From the NCBI GenBank assembly GCA_900551325.1, contig URVM01000018.1:1-64000 (forward strand): DNA of 64,000 nucleotides, read 5' to 3'. Origin of the DNA: an uncultured Eubacteriales bacterium (GTDB taxonomy: Bacteria > Bacillota > Clostridia > Lachnospirales > Cellulosilyticaceae). The first letter of the stretch is position 1, and each line of letters begins with the position of its first letter. Position numbers and translations under genes: made by a program. Positions 9,028-17,950 of the stretch are shown here, in pieces. The notes beneath the pieces were generated by a model. That model saw only the letters and a list, made by a program, of their open reading frames with translations. It had not been told where the DNA came from and searched no databases.

Positions 9028-10236
9028 GTGTTAATTGTACAAAAATTCGGTGGCAGCTCCGTTGCAAATGCTGAAAGAATCTTTAACGTTGCAAAAAGGA
9101 TTGCTGAAACTTATAAAGAAGGAAATGATGTAGTCGTTGTACTTTCAGCTCAAGGAGATACAACAGACGACCTTATTGCAAAGGCAAAGGAAATTAGTAA
9201 AAAACCATCAAAACGTGAGATGGATATGCTTTTATCAACAGGTGAACAACAATCAGTAGCACTTATGGCTATGGCACTTGCAGAACTTGGCTATCCAGCT
9301 ACTTCCCTTAATGCTTATCAAGTAGGGATGATTACAACATCGGCTTATATGAATGCTCGTTTAAAAAAGATTAAGCCAGATCGTATTCGTCGTGAATTAG
9401 ATAGAAAAAATATTGTTCTTGTAACAGGATTCCAAGGGATGAATCGTTTTGACGATTTAACTACTTTAGGACGTGGTGGTTCTGATACAACAGCAGTAGC
9501 TATTGCAGCAGCACTTCATGCAGATAAATGTGAGATTTATACAGACGTAGATGGAGTATATACAGCAGATCCTCGTATTGTAAAAAATGCAAAGAAATTA
9601 GATCAAATTACATATGATGAAATGTTAGAACTGGCTTCTCTTGGAGCACGTGTACTACATAACCGTTCAGTAGAGCTTGCTAAAAAATATCATGTAGAGC
9701 TTGTTGTAAGATCAAGTTTAACTAATGCAGAAGGAACAGTTGTTAAGGAGGTTTGTCAAATGGAAAGAATGTTAATTAGTGGTATAGCAGGAGACGATGA
9801 AATTGCACGTGTATCTCTTATAGGAATTGAAGATACACCAGGTAAAGCATTTGATGTATTTAAAACTTTAGCGAAGAGAAATATAAATGTAGATATTATT
9901 CTTCAATCAATTGGTCGTGATAATACAAAAGATATTTCTTTTACAGTAGCAGATACAGAGCTTCCAGAAGTAAAAGAGATTGTAGCAACACATATGGATC
10001 GTTGGGGCATTAAAGATGTAGATTACAATGAAAACTTAGCTAAAGTATCTATTGTAGGTGCAGGTATGGTTGCTAATGCAGGTGTAGCTTCAAAAATGTT
10101 CGAAGCAATGTATGATGCAAATATTAATATACATATGATTTCAACATCAGAAATTAAAATTTCTATTTTAATTGATAAAAAAGATATGCATAAAGCAATG
10201 AATTCCATTCATGATGCTTTCCAACTTGTTGACTAG
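9028..10236 (+). CDS. lysC: Aspartate kinase (monofunctional, ACT-regulated)
   Basis: This enzyme phosphorylates aspartate, the first step toward lysine, threonine and methionine. The 402 residues begin VQKFGGSSVANAERI, the amino-acid-kinase nucleotide/substrate signature. They contain TLGRGGSDTTAVAIA and EIYTDVDGVYTADPR in the kinase core and end in two ACT domains (about 265-400, with SIGRDNTKDISF and NINIHMISTSEIKIS). The start is GTG at 9028, supported by GGAGGAGG about 8 nt upstream. It is monocistronic, with its own promoter and terminator. Confidence 0.95.
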   Translation: MLIVQKFGGSSVANAERIFNVAKRIAETYKEGNDVVVVLSAQGDTTDDLIAKAKEISKKPSKREMDMLLSTGEQQSVALMAMALAELGYPATSLNAYQVGMITTSAYMNARLKKIKPDRIRRELDRKNIVLVTGFQGMNRFDDLTTLGRGGSDTTAVAIAAALHADKCEIYTDVDGVYTADPRIVKNAKKLDQITYDEMLELASLGARVLHNRSVELAKKYHVELVVRSSLTNAEGTVVKEVCQMERMLISGIAGDDEIARVSLIGIEDTPGKAFDVFKTLAKRNINVDIILQSIGRDNTKDISFTVADTELPEVKEIVATHMDRWGIKDVDYNENLAKVSIVGAGMVANAGVASKMFEAMYDANINIHMISTSEIKISILIDKKDMHKAMNSIHDAFQLVD

Positions 10237-10245
10237 TTGAAAATA

Positions 10246-10291
10246 AACAGTGGTGGGAGGGGGTATACCTATTCCTTCTACCACTGTTTTT
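10246..10291 (+). terminator. Intrinsic terminator of lysC
   Basis: AACAGTGGT at 10246-10254 pairs with ACCACTGTT at 10280-10288. A further GGAGG/CCTTC pairing lies inside, and a T run follows. Confidence 0.85.
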
Positions 10292-10440
10292 ATATGCAAG
10301 TTTTACTTTTCTTGCTTGTGCGTACAATCATTTTATAAGATATAGATGTAATAGTATAAAAGACATAAGTAGCATAAGAACATAGTTTACTTTATAATAG
10401 TTTATAATAAAGACAGCATAAGCTTGAGGAGGACAATAAG

Positions 10441-11064
10441 ATGGCAAAAGGTTTATTTATAGCATTAGAAGGTGGAGAGGCTACAGGAAAGACAACAACA
10501 GCCAAAGCGGTAAAAGAGAAGTTAGAAAAGCTTGGATATGAAGTTGTTGTTACAAGAGAACCAGGTGGAATACCTTCAGCAGAAGCGATTAGACATAATA
10601 TTATGGATTTCCATGTAGATGCTAAAACTGAACTTTTACTTTATATAGCAGCAAGAAGAGAACATCTTGTAAGTAAAGTAATTCCAGCATTAGAAGCAGG
10701 AAAAGTAGTTATTACAGATAGATTTCATATTAGTTCATTAGTATATCAAGGATGTGCAAGAGGTCTTGGCATGGAAACTGTACGTATGCTTAATGATTTT
10801 GCCTGTGAAGGGCACTATCCAGATTTAAATATTATTATTGATATTCCGGTAGAAGTAAGCATGGAAAGAAAACAAGGGGTAGATGATATTAATCGTTTAG
10901 ATCTAGAAGGTTATCCATTCCATAAAAAGGTGGAAGAAGCATACAGGATGATTAGTAAAGAAAGTGCGGATCCTATTGTAGTAGTAGATGGAACAAAACC
11001 TATGGATGAAATGATAGAAGAGATTTTTGACATTATAAAAGATAAAGTTGAAAGTACTTTATAA
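10441..11064 (+). CDS. tmk: Thymidylate kinase
   Basis: This enzyme phosphorylates dTMP to dTDP. The 207 residues contain the P-loop EGGEATGKTTTAKAV (residues 10-24), the TREPGG segment, the DRF motif in VITDRFHISSLVYQG, and a LID-like region with INRLDLEGYPFHKKV. The length is normal for the family. AGGAGG lies 7 nt before the ATG. It is flanked by lysC and thrB but has about 150 nt of upstream sequence and probably its own promoter. The neighbourhood does not suggest a role other than nucleotide metabolism. Confidence 0.9.
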   Translation: MAKGLFIALEGGEATGKTTTAKAVKEKLEKLGYEVVVTREPGGIPSAEAIRHNIMDFHVDAKTELLLYIAARREHLVSKVIPALEAGKVVITDRFHISSLVYQGCARGLGMETVRMLNDFACEGHYPDLNIIIDIPVEVSMERKQGVDDINRLDLEGYPFHKKVEEAYRMISKESADPIVVVDGTKPMDEMIEEIFDIIKDKVESTL

Positions 11065-11158
11065 AAAGTAATTTATAACATAAAAAAGTAGTATATAATC
11101 AACTTTAAAAAGATCTATATAAGATTTAAGTTTAAAGTATGAAAGAGGGGGATATGGG

Positions 11159-12067
11159 ATGATTAAAGTAAAAGTACCAGCAACAACAGCTAATATGGGA
11201 CCTGGTTTTGATAGTATTGGTATGGCACTACAAATGTATAATATTGCTTATGCAGAAGAAATTAAAGAGGGATTAGAAATCATTATTCAAGAAGGAAGTA
11301 AAGATATTCCAACAGATGAGACAAACTTAATCTATAAAAGTATTTGTCATTTTTATAATGAGATTGGTAAGCCTGTTCCAGGTATGCGTATTATTCAACA
11401 AGACCATATTCCTCATACAAGAGGCTTAGGTAGTAGTGCAGCGTGTATTGTAGCAGGACTACATATAGCCAATGCAATGAGTCATAGCTTCTTCTCAAAA
11501 GAAGAACTAGTACAGATGGCAGCTCAACTTGAAGGTCACCCTGATAATACTACACCAGCAATTTTAGGTGGTATGACTATAGGTGCTATGACAGAAGAAG
11601 ATATGAAATATGTAAAAGTACAGGTAGCTGAAAATCTTCACTTTGCTGTAATGATTCCAAACTTCACTCTTTCTACTGAAAAGGCAAGAGGGGCTCTTCC
11701 TACACATATACCACTTAAAGATGGTGTATTTAATGCTTCACGTGCTGCACTTTTAGCAGCATCTATGATAACAGGAGACGTAGAAAACTTAAGTATGGCT
11801 ATGGAAGATCGCTTTCATGAACCTTACCGCGAAGCCCTTATACCTAATATGAAAAGTATTTTAGAACATGCTAATCGCTGTGGCGCTAAAGGAACTTTTT
11901 TAAGTGGTGCAGGCCCAACACTTATTGCAGTTGTAAGAAATGTAGTTTCTTTTAGAAGAGAGATGGTAGAGTTTCTAAGTGGACTTGAACATGATTGGCA
12001 AGTTCAAATGCTACAGGCTGACCAAGGCGGGGCTAAAGTATGGATAGATGAAGAGCTTAAGTACTAG
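11159..12067 (+). CDS. thrB: Homoserine kinase (GHMP family)
   Basis: ThrB converts homoserine to O-phosphohomoserine for threonine synthesis. The 302 residues show the three GHMP motifs: KVPATTANMGPGFDSIGMAL at residues 4-23, the nucleotide loop RGLGSSAACIVAGL at about 84-97, and the C-terminal GAKGTFLSGAGPTLIAV. A GGGGG-containing ribosome site precedes the ATG. Threonine synthase is not in the window. Together with the apgM-like gene next to hom it makes two candidates for homoserine phosphorylation within 5 kb. Confidence 0.95.
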   Translation: MIKVKVPATTANMGPGFDSIGMALQMYNIAYAEEIKEGLEIIIQEGSKDIPTDETNLIYKSICHFYNEIGKPVPGMRIIQQDHIPHTRGLGSSAACIVAGLHIANAMSHSFFSKEELVQMAAQLEGHPDNTTPAILGGMTIGAMTEEDMKYVKVQVAENLHFAVMIPNFTLSTEKARGALPTHIPLKDGVFNASRAALLAASMITGDVENLSMAMEDRFHEPYREALIPNMKSILEHANRCGAKGTFLSGAGPTLIAVVRNVVSFRREMVEFLSGLEHDWQVQMLQADQGGAKVWIDEELKY

Positions 12068-12110
12068 GCAGTATTAAGTTATATCTAAAAGAATATAGAC
12101 TTTATTAGAT

Positions 12111-12164
12111 AGTAAAAGGACTATAAAACTAGTATTAAATTTCTAGTTTTATAGTCCTTTTACT
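12111..12164. terminator. Bidirectional terminator between thrB and the nucleoside transporter
   Basis: A perfect 22-bp inverted repeat (12111-12132 with 12143-12164) with a 10-nt loop lies between two convergent transcription units. Its A-rich outer arm and T-rich opposite arm serve both strands. Confidence 0.9.
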
Positions 12165-12197
12165 TTTTCATATTTAAATATTTATTATGTTCTATCC

Positions 12198-13151
12198 TTA
12201 TCTTTCTGAATGGCTAAATGGTTCTCCAGAAGCTTTTGGAGCTTGTGAAGACTTAGAGAATACTACAAGTGCTAAAAGTGTCATCACATATGGAAAGATT
12301 TTTAAACATACTGGAGGGATAGATTGGAATTGTGGAAGAATATCTGATACGTTTGAAACAGTCCAAGCTGTACCAAAAAATAGGGTAGCAGCTGCAATAG
12401 CCAGTGGTCTCCACTGCCCAAAGATAAGAGCTGCAAGTGCAAGGAAACCAAATCCACCAACAGTACCGTTAAATTCTCCAGCGAAAGTTACAAGGTAGAT
12501 AGCGCCACCTAAACTTCCAAGAGCACCAGAGATAATAACACCGATATAACGCATCTTATAAACATTAATACCAGCAGCATCAGCAGCGTGAGGGTTTTCA
12601 CCACATGCACGAAGTCTCAGTCCAAAACTTGTTTTATAAAGTAAAAAGCAAGTAATGGCAATGATTATAAGAACAACCCAAGTTGTTATATAAGAGTTTT
12701 TAAAGAATAGGTCTCCAATAACGGGAATATCTTTAAATACTGGTACATCAAATTTACCAAAGCCTCTAATTCGTATTCTACCACTACCAGTAATATTACG
12801 TGCTAAGAATATTGTAAGAGAACCTGCCATCATATTAATAGCTGTACCACTAATAACTTGATTTGCACATAAGTTAATACTAGCAAAAGCGTGTAGGAGG
12901 GAGAAGATACCACCTACTACAACAGCTACTATAAGACCAATCCACATAGGGAGGGTGCTTCCTGGAGGAAAAACAGGCTCTAATAACGCAATAGTTAAGG
13001 CACAAGTGAAAGAACCAATAATCATAAAACCATCAAGTCCAATATTTACAACACCACTTCGCTCACAGTAAAGAGCTCCTATGGCTGTAATAAGGAGTGG
13101 AATAGTAAGTGCAATTGCATAAGGAAAGATTTGAACAAGAGTTGCCCACAT
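12198..13151 (-). CDS. Nucleoside ABC transporter permease (NupQ/YufQ-like)
   Basis: This is the second membrane subunit of a BMP-family nucleoside importer. The 317 residues contain about 8-9 hydrophobic segments and the family motif ITAIGALYCERSGVVNIGLDGFM near the N terminus. It also has GENPHAADAAGINVYKMRY, equivalent to the coupling region of branched-chain-type permeases. It starts 3 nt after the other permease ends, so the two are translationally linked. It is the last gene of a four-gene minus-strand operon ending at a bidirectional terminator. Confidence 0.92.
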   Translation of the reverse strand: MWATLVQIFPYAIALTIPLLITAIGALYCERSGVVNIGLDGFMIIGSFTCALTIALLEPVFPPGSTLPMWIGLIVAVVVGGIFSLLHAFASINLCANQVISGTAINMMAGSLTIFLARNITGSGRIRIRGFGKFDVPVFKDIPVIGDLFFKNSYITTWVVLIIIAITCFLLYKTSFGLRLRACGENPHAADAAGINVYKMRYIGVIISGALGSLGGAIYLVTFAGEFNGTVGGFGFLALAALIFGQWRPLAIAAATLFFGTAWTVSNVSDILPQFQSIPPVCLKIFPYVMTLLALVVFSKSSQAPKASGEPFSHSER

Positions 13152-13154
13152 GAT

Positions 13155-14357
13155 TTATTCATCCTCCTTTTTAACTTCTTCATTTAATAAAGTTTCGTTT
13201 GTATGGACTGGTATAGCTATGTCTTGTGTAGTAGTATCATCAAAGGTTGTAGCAACTTCATCTAGAGTAAGTTCACAAGTATCTTTTAAACTTTCATTTG
13301 GATTACTTGATTTGTTACGGTATTTCTTAACAAGTTTATCAAGCCAACCTTCAATAAGTATACTTGTAGCTGCAAAGTAGATAATTGTTGCAATAATAGT
13401 ATCTGCAATTTCTGGTGGAATTTTTGTAGCAGCGCTCATAAAGCCTCGGCCTGAGTAAAGAACTCCAAAGAATAAAGCAGCAAGAAGTGCACCAATAGGT
13501 GTATTGGCTCCAAGTAGTGCAACAGCAATACCATCAAAGCCTTGACTTGGAATAATCCCTAGTTGAATACAAGTAGCATTACCAGCATAGTGTACAACAC
13601 CAGCAAGACCAGAAAGGCCACCAGCAATCATCATAGAAAAAACAATGTTTTTATTAACTGAAATACCAGCATATTCAGCAGCATGACGGTTAAAGCCTAC
13701 AGATTTAAGCTGATAGCCAAAAGTTGTTTTATTAAGGATAAAGGCAATAATGATAACAGAAAGAATAGCAATAAAAATACCTAAATTTATGTAAGAACCA
13801 TTAAATAGATTACTCATCCAATCTGCGTGAAGTGTAGCATTTGGAGTAAGCAGACGAGATTCCGTTTCCATTGCACCTGTAAAATATGCTTTAACTGCAT
13901 AGTATACAACCCAGTTTGCAATCCAGTTCATCATAATAGAGGAAACAACTTCGTGAACATTGAATTTAGCTTTTAATAATCCAGGGATAATTCCCCATAC
14001 AGCACCACCAAGCATACCTGTAACAATCATAAGTGGAAGAAGTATAAAGGATGGCAATCCTGGGAAAGTAAGACCTACAGCAGTAGCACAAAAACCACCA
14101 AAGAGCATTTGACCTGGTGCACCAATGTTAAAAAGCCCTGTTCTAAAGGCAAAAGCTACAGAAAGACCAGTTAGAATAAGAGGTGTAGCTGTTGCTATAG
14201 TATTTCCTATACGTTCAATATTTTTTAGACCACCTTGAATAAGGTAGAGAAAGCCTGCAAAAGGATTATGACCTACAATGAGCATAAAGAGTGTTCCTAC
14301 TAAAAGGCCTAGAAAAATAGCAATTAAAGAAACGACTAACTTTTTGTATTTATTCAT
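13155..14357 (-). CDS. Nucleoside ABC transporter permease (NupP/YufP-like)
   Basis: This is the first membrane subunit of the BMP-family importer. The 400 residues include about 9-10 membrane segments, AFRTGLFNIGAPGQMLFGG near residue 70, and VGFNRHAAEYAGISVNKNI as the probable coupling helix. The C-terminal tail of about 50 residues is acidic and hydrophilic (ending KKEDE), longer than the core needs. The start overlaps the end of the ATPase gene by 8 nt, indicating coupled translation. Confidence 0.92.
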   Translation of the reverse strand: MNKYKKLVVSLIAIFLGLLVGTLFMLIVGHNPFAGFLYLIQGGLKNIERIGNTIATATPLILTGLSVAFAFRTGLFNIGAPGQMLFGGFCATAVGLTFPGLPSFILLPLMIVTGMLGGAVWGIIPGLLKAKFNVHEVVSSIMMNWIANWVVYYAVKAYFTGAMETESRLLTPNATLHADWMSNLFNGSYINLGIFIAILSVIIIAFILNKTTFGYQLKSVGFNRHAAEYAGISVNKNIVFSMMIAGGLSGLAGVVHYAGNATCIQLGIIPSQGFDGIAVALLGANTPIGALLAALFFGVLYSGRGFMSAATKIPPEIADTIIATIIYFAATSILIEGWLDKLVKKYRNKSSNPNESLKDTCELTLDEVATTFDDTTTQDIAIPVHTNETLLNEEVKKEDE

Positions 14358-15882
14358 TTGCCACAGCTCCTTTCACACCTGCCATCATAAGGCCTATTTC
14401 ATTTTCATTTGTATTAGAAGCATCTACCACACCAATAAGTTCACCATTGTTAACAACGGCAATACGGTCAGATACATTTAAGATTTCATCTAGTTCAAGT
14501 GAAACAAGTAAAACAGCCTTACCTTTGTCACGTTGTTCAATAAGACGTTTATGTATATATTCTATAGAACCTACATCTAGACCACGAGTAGGTTGTACAG
14601 CAATAAGCAAATCTGGATTAAGCTCAATTTCACGACCAATAATAGCCTTTTGTTGGTTTCCACCTGAAAGCGAACGAGCAGGTGTACTAGCACCTTGACC
14701 AGCACGTACATCAAATGCATCTACAATTTTCTTAGCATATTCTGAAATAGCTGGAAAGTTCAAAATACCACCCTTTGCAAAAGGAGGTTTGTTATAACGT
14801 TCAAGTATCATATTTTCTTCTACTGTATAGTCAAGTACAAGACCACGCTTTTGTCTATCTTCAGGAATGTGAGCGATACCATTTTCAATACGCTCACCTA
14901 TAGAAAAATGAGTAATATTTTTATCTTTAAGGAAGATCTGGCCACTTTCTATTTTGCGTAAACCTGTAATAGCTTCTACAAGCTCTGTTTGACCATTTCC
15001 TTCTACACCAGCAATACCTAAGATTTCTCCAGCACGTATGTCTATATTAAAGTTTTTAAGTCCTAGTACTTTTTTATTATTAAGAACAGAAAGATTTTCT
15101 ACTCTTAAAATTATTTCTTTTGGGCTGGCAGGTTCTTTGTCTACTTTAAAGCTTACATTCCTACCTACCATCATTTTTGCCATATCTGATTCGCTTGTTG
15201 TTTTCACATCTACAGTGCCTATATATTTACCACGACGAATAACAGTGCAACGATCTGCTACAGCCTTAATCTCTTTCAGTTTGTGAGTAATGATAATGAT
15301 AGACTTACCTTCTTTAATAAGACCTCTCATAATATCCATTAAATCATCGATTTCTTGAGGTGTCAGTACTGCGGTAGGTTCATCAAAGATAAGGATATTG
15401 GCATCACGGTAAAGCATTTTCATAATCTCAACACGTTGTTGCATACCAACAGAGATATCTTCAATTTTGGCATAAGGATCAATGTTTAAGCCATATTTAG
15501 CAGAAAGTTCACTTACACGTTTAGCTGCACTTTCTATATTCATAGTGAGTCCACCATAACGCTTGGGCTCAATGCCGAGAATAATATTTTCAGTAGTTGT
15601 AAAGTTATGAACTAATTTAAAGTGTTGATGCACCATACCAATACCAAGAGCTGTAGCAATATTTGGATTAGTAATTTTAACTTCTTTGCCACCCAGCTTG
15701 ATTTCACCTTTATCAGGTTGATACATACCAAAGAGCATGCTCATGAGGGTTGATTTCCCAGCACCGTTTTCACCAAGTAGGGCATGAATCTCACCTTGTT
15801 TTAATTGAAGTGTAATATTGTCATTAGCAACAATACCAGGGAATTCTTTACGTATGCCAAGCATTTCAATAACATATTCCAT
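14350..15882 (-). CDS. Nucleoside ABC transporter ATPase, two ABC domains (NupO/YufO-like)
   Basis: The 510 residues carry two fused ATPase domains. The first has Walker A GENGAGKST (about 37-45), signature ISVGMQQRVEIMK and Walker B LIFDEPTAVLT. The second has the divergent P-loop GVEGNGQTE and signature LSGGNQQKAIIGRE, as is usual for RbsA-type and nucleoside importers where only one site is fully active. An AAAGGAGG site precedes the ATG. The gene follows the binding-protein gene after an intercistronic terminator. Confidence 0.93.
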   Translation of the reverse strand: MEYVIEMLGIRKEFPGIVANDNITLQLKQGEIHALLGENGAGKSTLMSMLFGMYQPDKGEIKLGGKEVKITNPNIATALGIGMVHQHFKLVHNFTTTENIILGIEPKRYGGLTMNIESAAKRVSELSAKYGLNIDPYAKIEDISVGMQQRVEIMKMLYRDANILIFDEPTAVLTPQEIDDLMDIMRGLIKEGKSIIIITHKLKEIKAVADRCTVIRRGKYIGTVDVKTTSESDMAKMMVGRNVSFKVDKEPASPKEIILRVENLSVLNNKKVLGLKNFNIDIRAGEILGIAGVEGNGQTELVEAITGLRKIESGQIFLKDKNITHFSIGERIENGIAHIPEDRQKRGLVLDYTVEENMILERYNKPPFAKGGILNFPAISEYAKKIVDAFDVRAGQGASTPARSLSGGNQQKAIIGREIELNPDLLIAVQPTRGLDVGSIEYIHKRLIEQRDKGKAVLLVSLELDEILNVSDRIAVVNNGELIGVVDASNTNENEIGLMMAGVKGAVANE

Positions 15883-15905
15883 AGGATACCTCCTTTAAAC
15901 TCATT

Positions 15906-15934
15906 TAAAAAAAGGCGGTAGAACCGCCTTTTTC
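15906..15934 (-). terminator. Intercistronic attenuating terminator between bmp and the ATPase gene
   Basis: On the minus strand AAAAAGGCGGT and ACCGCCTTTTTTT form an 11-bp stem with a very short TCT loop and a T tract. It sits 3 nt beyond the lipoprotein stop codon and about 24 nt before the ATPase start. Partial termination here would give more binding protein than transporter. Confidence 0.85.
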
Positions 15935-15936
15935 AG

Positions 15937-17034
15937 TTATTTAATAAGACTTCCATCATTGTTATTATCAGCGATTGTAATTTTTCCATCTTTCATTTGC
16001 TGTGCAATATCTGCAACAGTTTTCATTGTGTCTTCGCTTAAGTTTGGATTTTGAGGAGGAATACCTACACCGTTGTTTTTAATATCAAATGTAAGTGTTT
16101 GACCACCTGGGAATTTTCCTTCAAGCTCAGCTTTAATCATATCGAAAGATGCATTATCAATATATTTAACGGCTGATGTTAAAATACATGATTTTGTTTT
16201 ACCATCATCGTAGAACCCTTCTGCATATTGGTCTGTATCTACACCAACAATCCAAGCTTCTTGGCCTTTAGCTGAACGTTCTACAGCTTCTGTAATGGCA
16301 CCAACACCTACACCACCAGCAGCACAGAAGATAGCTTTTACACCTTTATCAAACATACCAGCTGCAAGTTGTTGACCAGCAGGTACGTTGTTAAATGAAC
16401 CTTCGTATACTACATTTGATTCTTCAATTGTCATATTTGTGCCAAGGTTAGCATTAGCATAAGCTACACCTTGTTGGAAGCCCCAGTTGAATTTTTGAAC
16501 TGCAGGGATTTCCATACCACCGATGAAACCTAAAGAACCTTCTTTTAATTGAAGAGCAGTAGCAACACCAGCAAGGAAACCTGATTCATGTTCTGCAAAA
16601 TAAATAGCAACTGTGTTTTCAGCTACATTGTAGTTGTATTCACCATCTTGTGGTGCACCATCAAGGATAACAAATTTAGCATCTTTGTACTTGTCTTGAG
16701 CTTTGAAAATAGCAGTTTCAAACTTGTAGCCTGGTGTAACGATGAACTTGTAGCCTGTGTCATAAAGGTTACCAATTTCTTTTAAGTATTCAGATTCAAT
16801 TTCGCCAGCTGGTTTGATGTAGTTTTTCTCAATGCCAAGTTCTTTTTCAGCACGTACGATACCTTCCCAAGTACCTTGGTTGAATGACTTGTCATCGATT
16901 GTACCAGCATCTGTTACCATACCAACTTTAAAATCAACTTTCGGTACACCGCCACCACCAGCATTAGAACAACCAGCAAGTGATAATGTAGCCATAACTC
17001 CACTTAATACTAAAGCTAAAAATTTCTTTTTCAT
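15937..17034 (-). CDS. BMP/PnrA-family nucleoside-binding lipoprotein
   Basis: This is the extracytoplasmic substrate-binding subunit for purine or other nucleosides. From the chosen start it is 365 residues: MKKKFLALVLSG signal peptide, lipobox LAGC with the lipidated Cys at residue 22, a Gly-rich spacer, then the Bmp fold (VGMVTDAGTIDDKSFNQGTW, FIGGMEIPAVQKFNWGFQQG). A longer frame begins at 17085, but GAGGTGAGGTC sits directly before the ATG at 17034 and the signal peptide begins there. It is the first gene of the operon. Confidence 0.93.
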   Translation of the reverse strand: MKKKFLALVLSGVMATLSLAGCSNAGGGGVPKVDFKVGMVTDAGTIDDKSFNQGTWEGIVRAEKELGIEKNYIKPAGEIESEYLKEIGNLYDTGYKFIVTPGYKFETAIFKAQDKYKDAKFVILDGAPQDGEYNYNVAENTVAIYFAEHESGFLAGVATALQLKEGSLGFIGGMEIPAVQKFNWGFQQGVAYANANLGTNMTIEESNVVYEGSFNNVPAGQQLAAGMFDKGVKAIFCAAGGVGVGAITEAVERSAKGQEAWIVGVDTDQYAEGFYDDGKTKSCILTSAVKYIDNASFDMIKAELEGKFPGGQTLTFDIKNNGVGIPPQNPNLSEDTMKTVADIAQQMKDGKITIADNNNDGSLIK

Positions 17035-17128
17035 GACCTCACCTCTATACCCTTTTGATAGATTATATGTAGACAAAACAAGCATTAGAAGAAGAATTTA
17101 AGTCAAGACCTCTTGTTTATCCAATCTA

Positions 17129-17157
17129 ATCATAACCTATAAATTATATAAATTCAA
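17129..17157 (-). promoter_or_regulatory. Candidate promoter of the nucleoside transporter operon
   Basis: Read on the minus strand, TTGAAT and TATGAT are separated by 17 nt, about 95 nt upstream of the bmp start. The region is very AT-rich, so this is a moderate call. No purine riboswitch pattern is present. Confidence 0.35.
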
Positions 17158-17285
17158 TATTTTATGTTCATATATATAAAATACAAAAATATGTAAAAAT
17201 TATATATAAATTGGAATTAATTATATGGCAAAAACTTAAGTAAAACATATAATTTTAGTAGATGAAAGAAGAAAAGGAGGAGAAT

Positions 17286-17855
17286 ATGAAACCTTTAATT
17301 TGTTCATCTTATAAACAAATAGAAGATATGTTGTACTATACAATTGGCCAAGATAGTAATGTAAAGGTTGGATGTGTACAAATAAGAGGCGATGAAGCAA
17401 AAATTTGTATTGAGGTAAGACATTTAGATCAGGCGGAAGCATTAAGAAATATCCTACCTGAATGTTATGAATGGGGAATGAGAAGAGTTTACATTCATGT
17501 TTTATGTAAAGGTGAATTAGTATATGGGGGTAGTTGTGCCAAGTACAATCAAAGGAGTGTAGCCAGTTTGTTTTGTAGGGCACTTAGAACAAATCAGCTT
17601 TTTGTAGGCGTAAAACTTCATGAACAATCCTTTGTACCCGTTAGAAGTACTATAGATGTATACATTAAATCTTGTCTACTACCTATACAATGTGGAGAAG
17701 GGTGTTATAACCAACAAGTAGCAAATGAAGTATTTGCACAGGTCTTAAGAAGAGAATTTGGATTAATTATCTCTACAGAAGTTTTCTATAGAGATGACTC
17801 TTGTAGAAGAGAAAATAGAAGATGTTTATTCTGTGTAGGAGACTGTTTTAGCTAA
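17286..17855 (+). CDS. Hypothetical cysteine-rich protein
   Basis: I do not recognise this 189-residue protein. The start at 17286 is preferred over an in-frame ATG at 17262 because AAAGGAGG lies just before it. The protein is soluble-looking, with no signal or membrane segment. It carries many cysteines, including VGCVQI, SCAKYN and a C-terminal cluster (SCRRENRRCLFCVGDC) that could bind metal. It stands alone between the divergent nucleoside transporter operon and tex. No clear terminator follows, so read-through into tex is possible. Confidence 0.7.
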   Translation: MKPLICSSYKQIEDMLYYTIGQDSNVKVGCVQIRGDEAKICIEVRHLDQAEALRNILPECYEWGMRRVYIHVLCKGELVYGGSCAKYNQRSVASLFCRALRTNQLFVGVKLHEQSFVPVRSTIDVYIKSCLLPIQCGEGCYNQQVANEVFAQVLRREFGLIISTEVFYRDDSCRRENRRCLFCVGDCFS

Positions 17856-17950
17856 GGTGTAGCAAGGAAACTTAAAAGTATAAAGTCTATATTTTTGAAA
17901 AAACATGTGTTAGTATACGTATAAGCGTGTAAGGGACAAAGGAGGAAAAT

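Noticed and set aside
12187..12498. 103-residue plus-strand frame
   Set aside because: It lies entirely inside the minus-strand nucleoside permease gene and starts in its C-terminal coding region; a shadow frame.
17101..17250. Purine riboswitch before the nucleoside transporter operon
   Set aside because: The AT-rich region lacks the conserved purine-aptamer junction sequences in either orientation.
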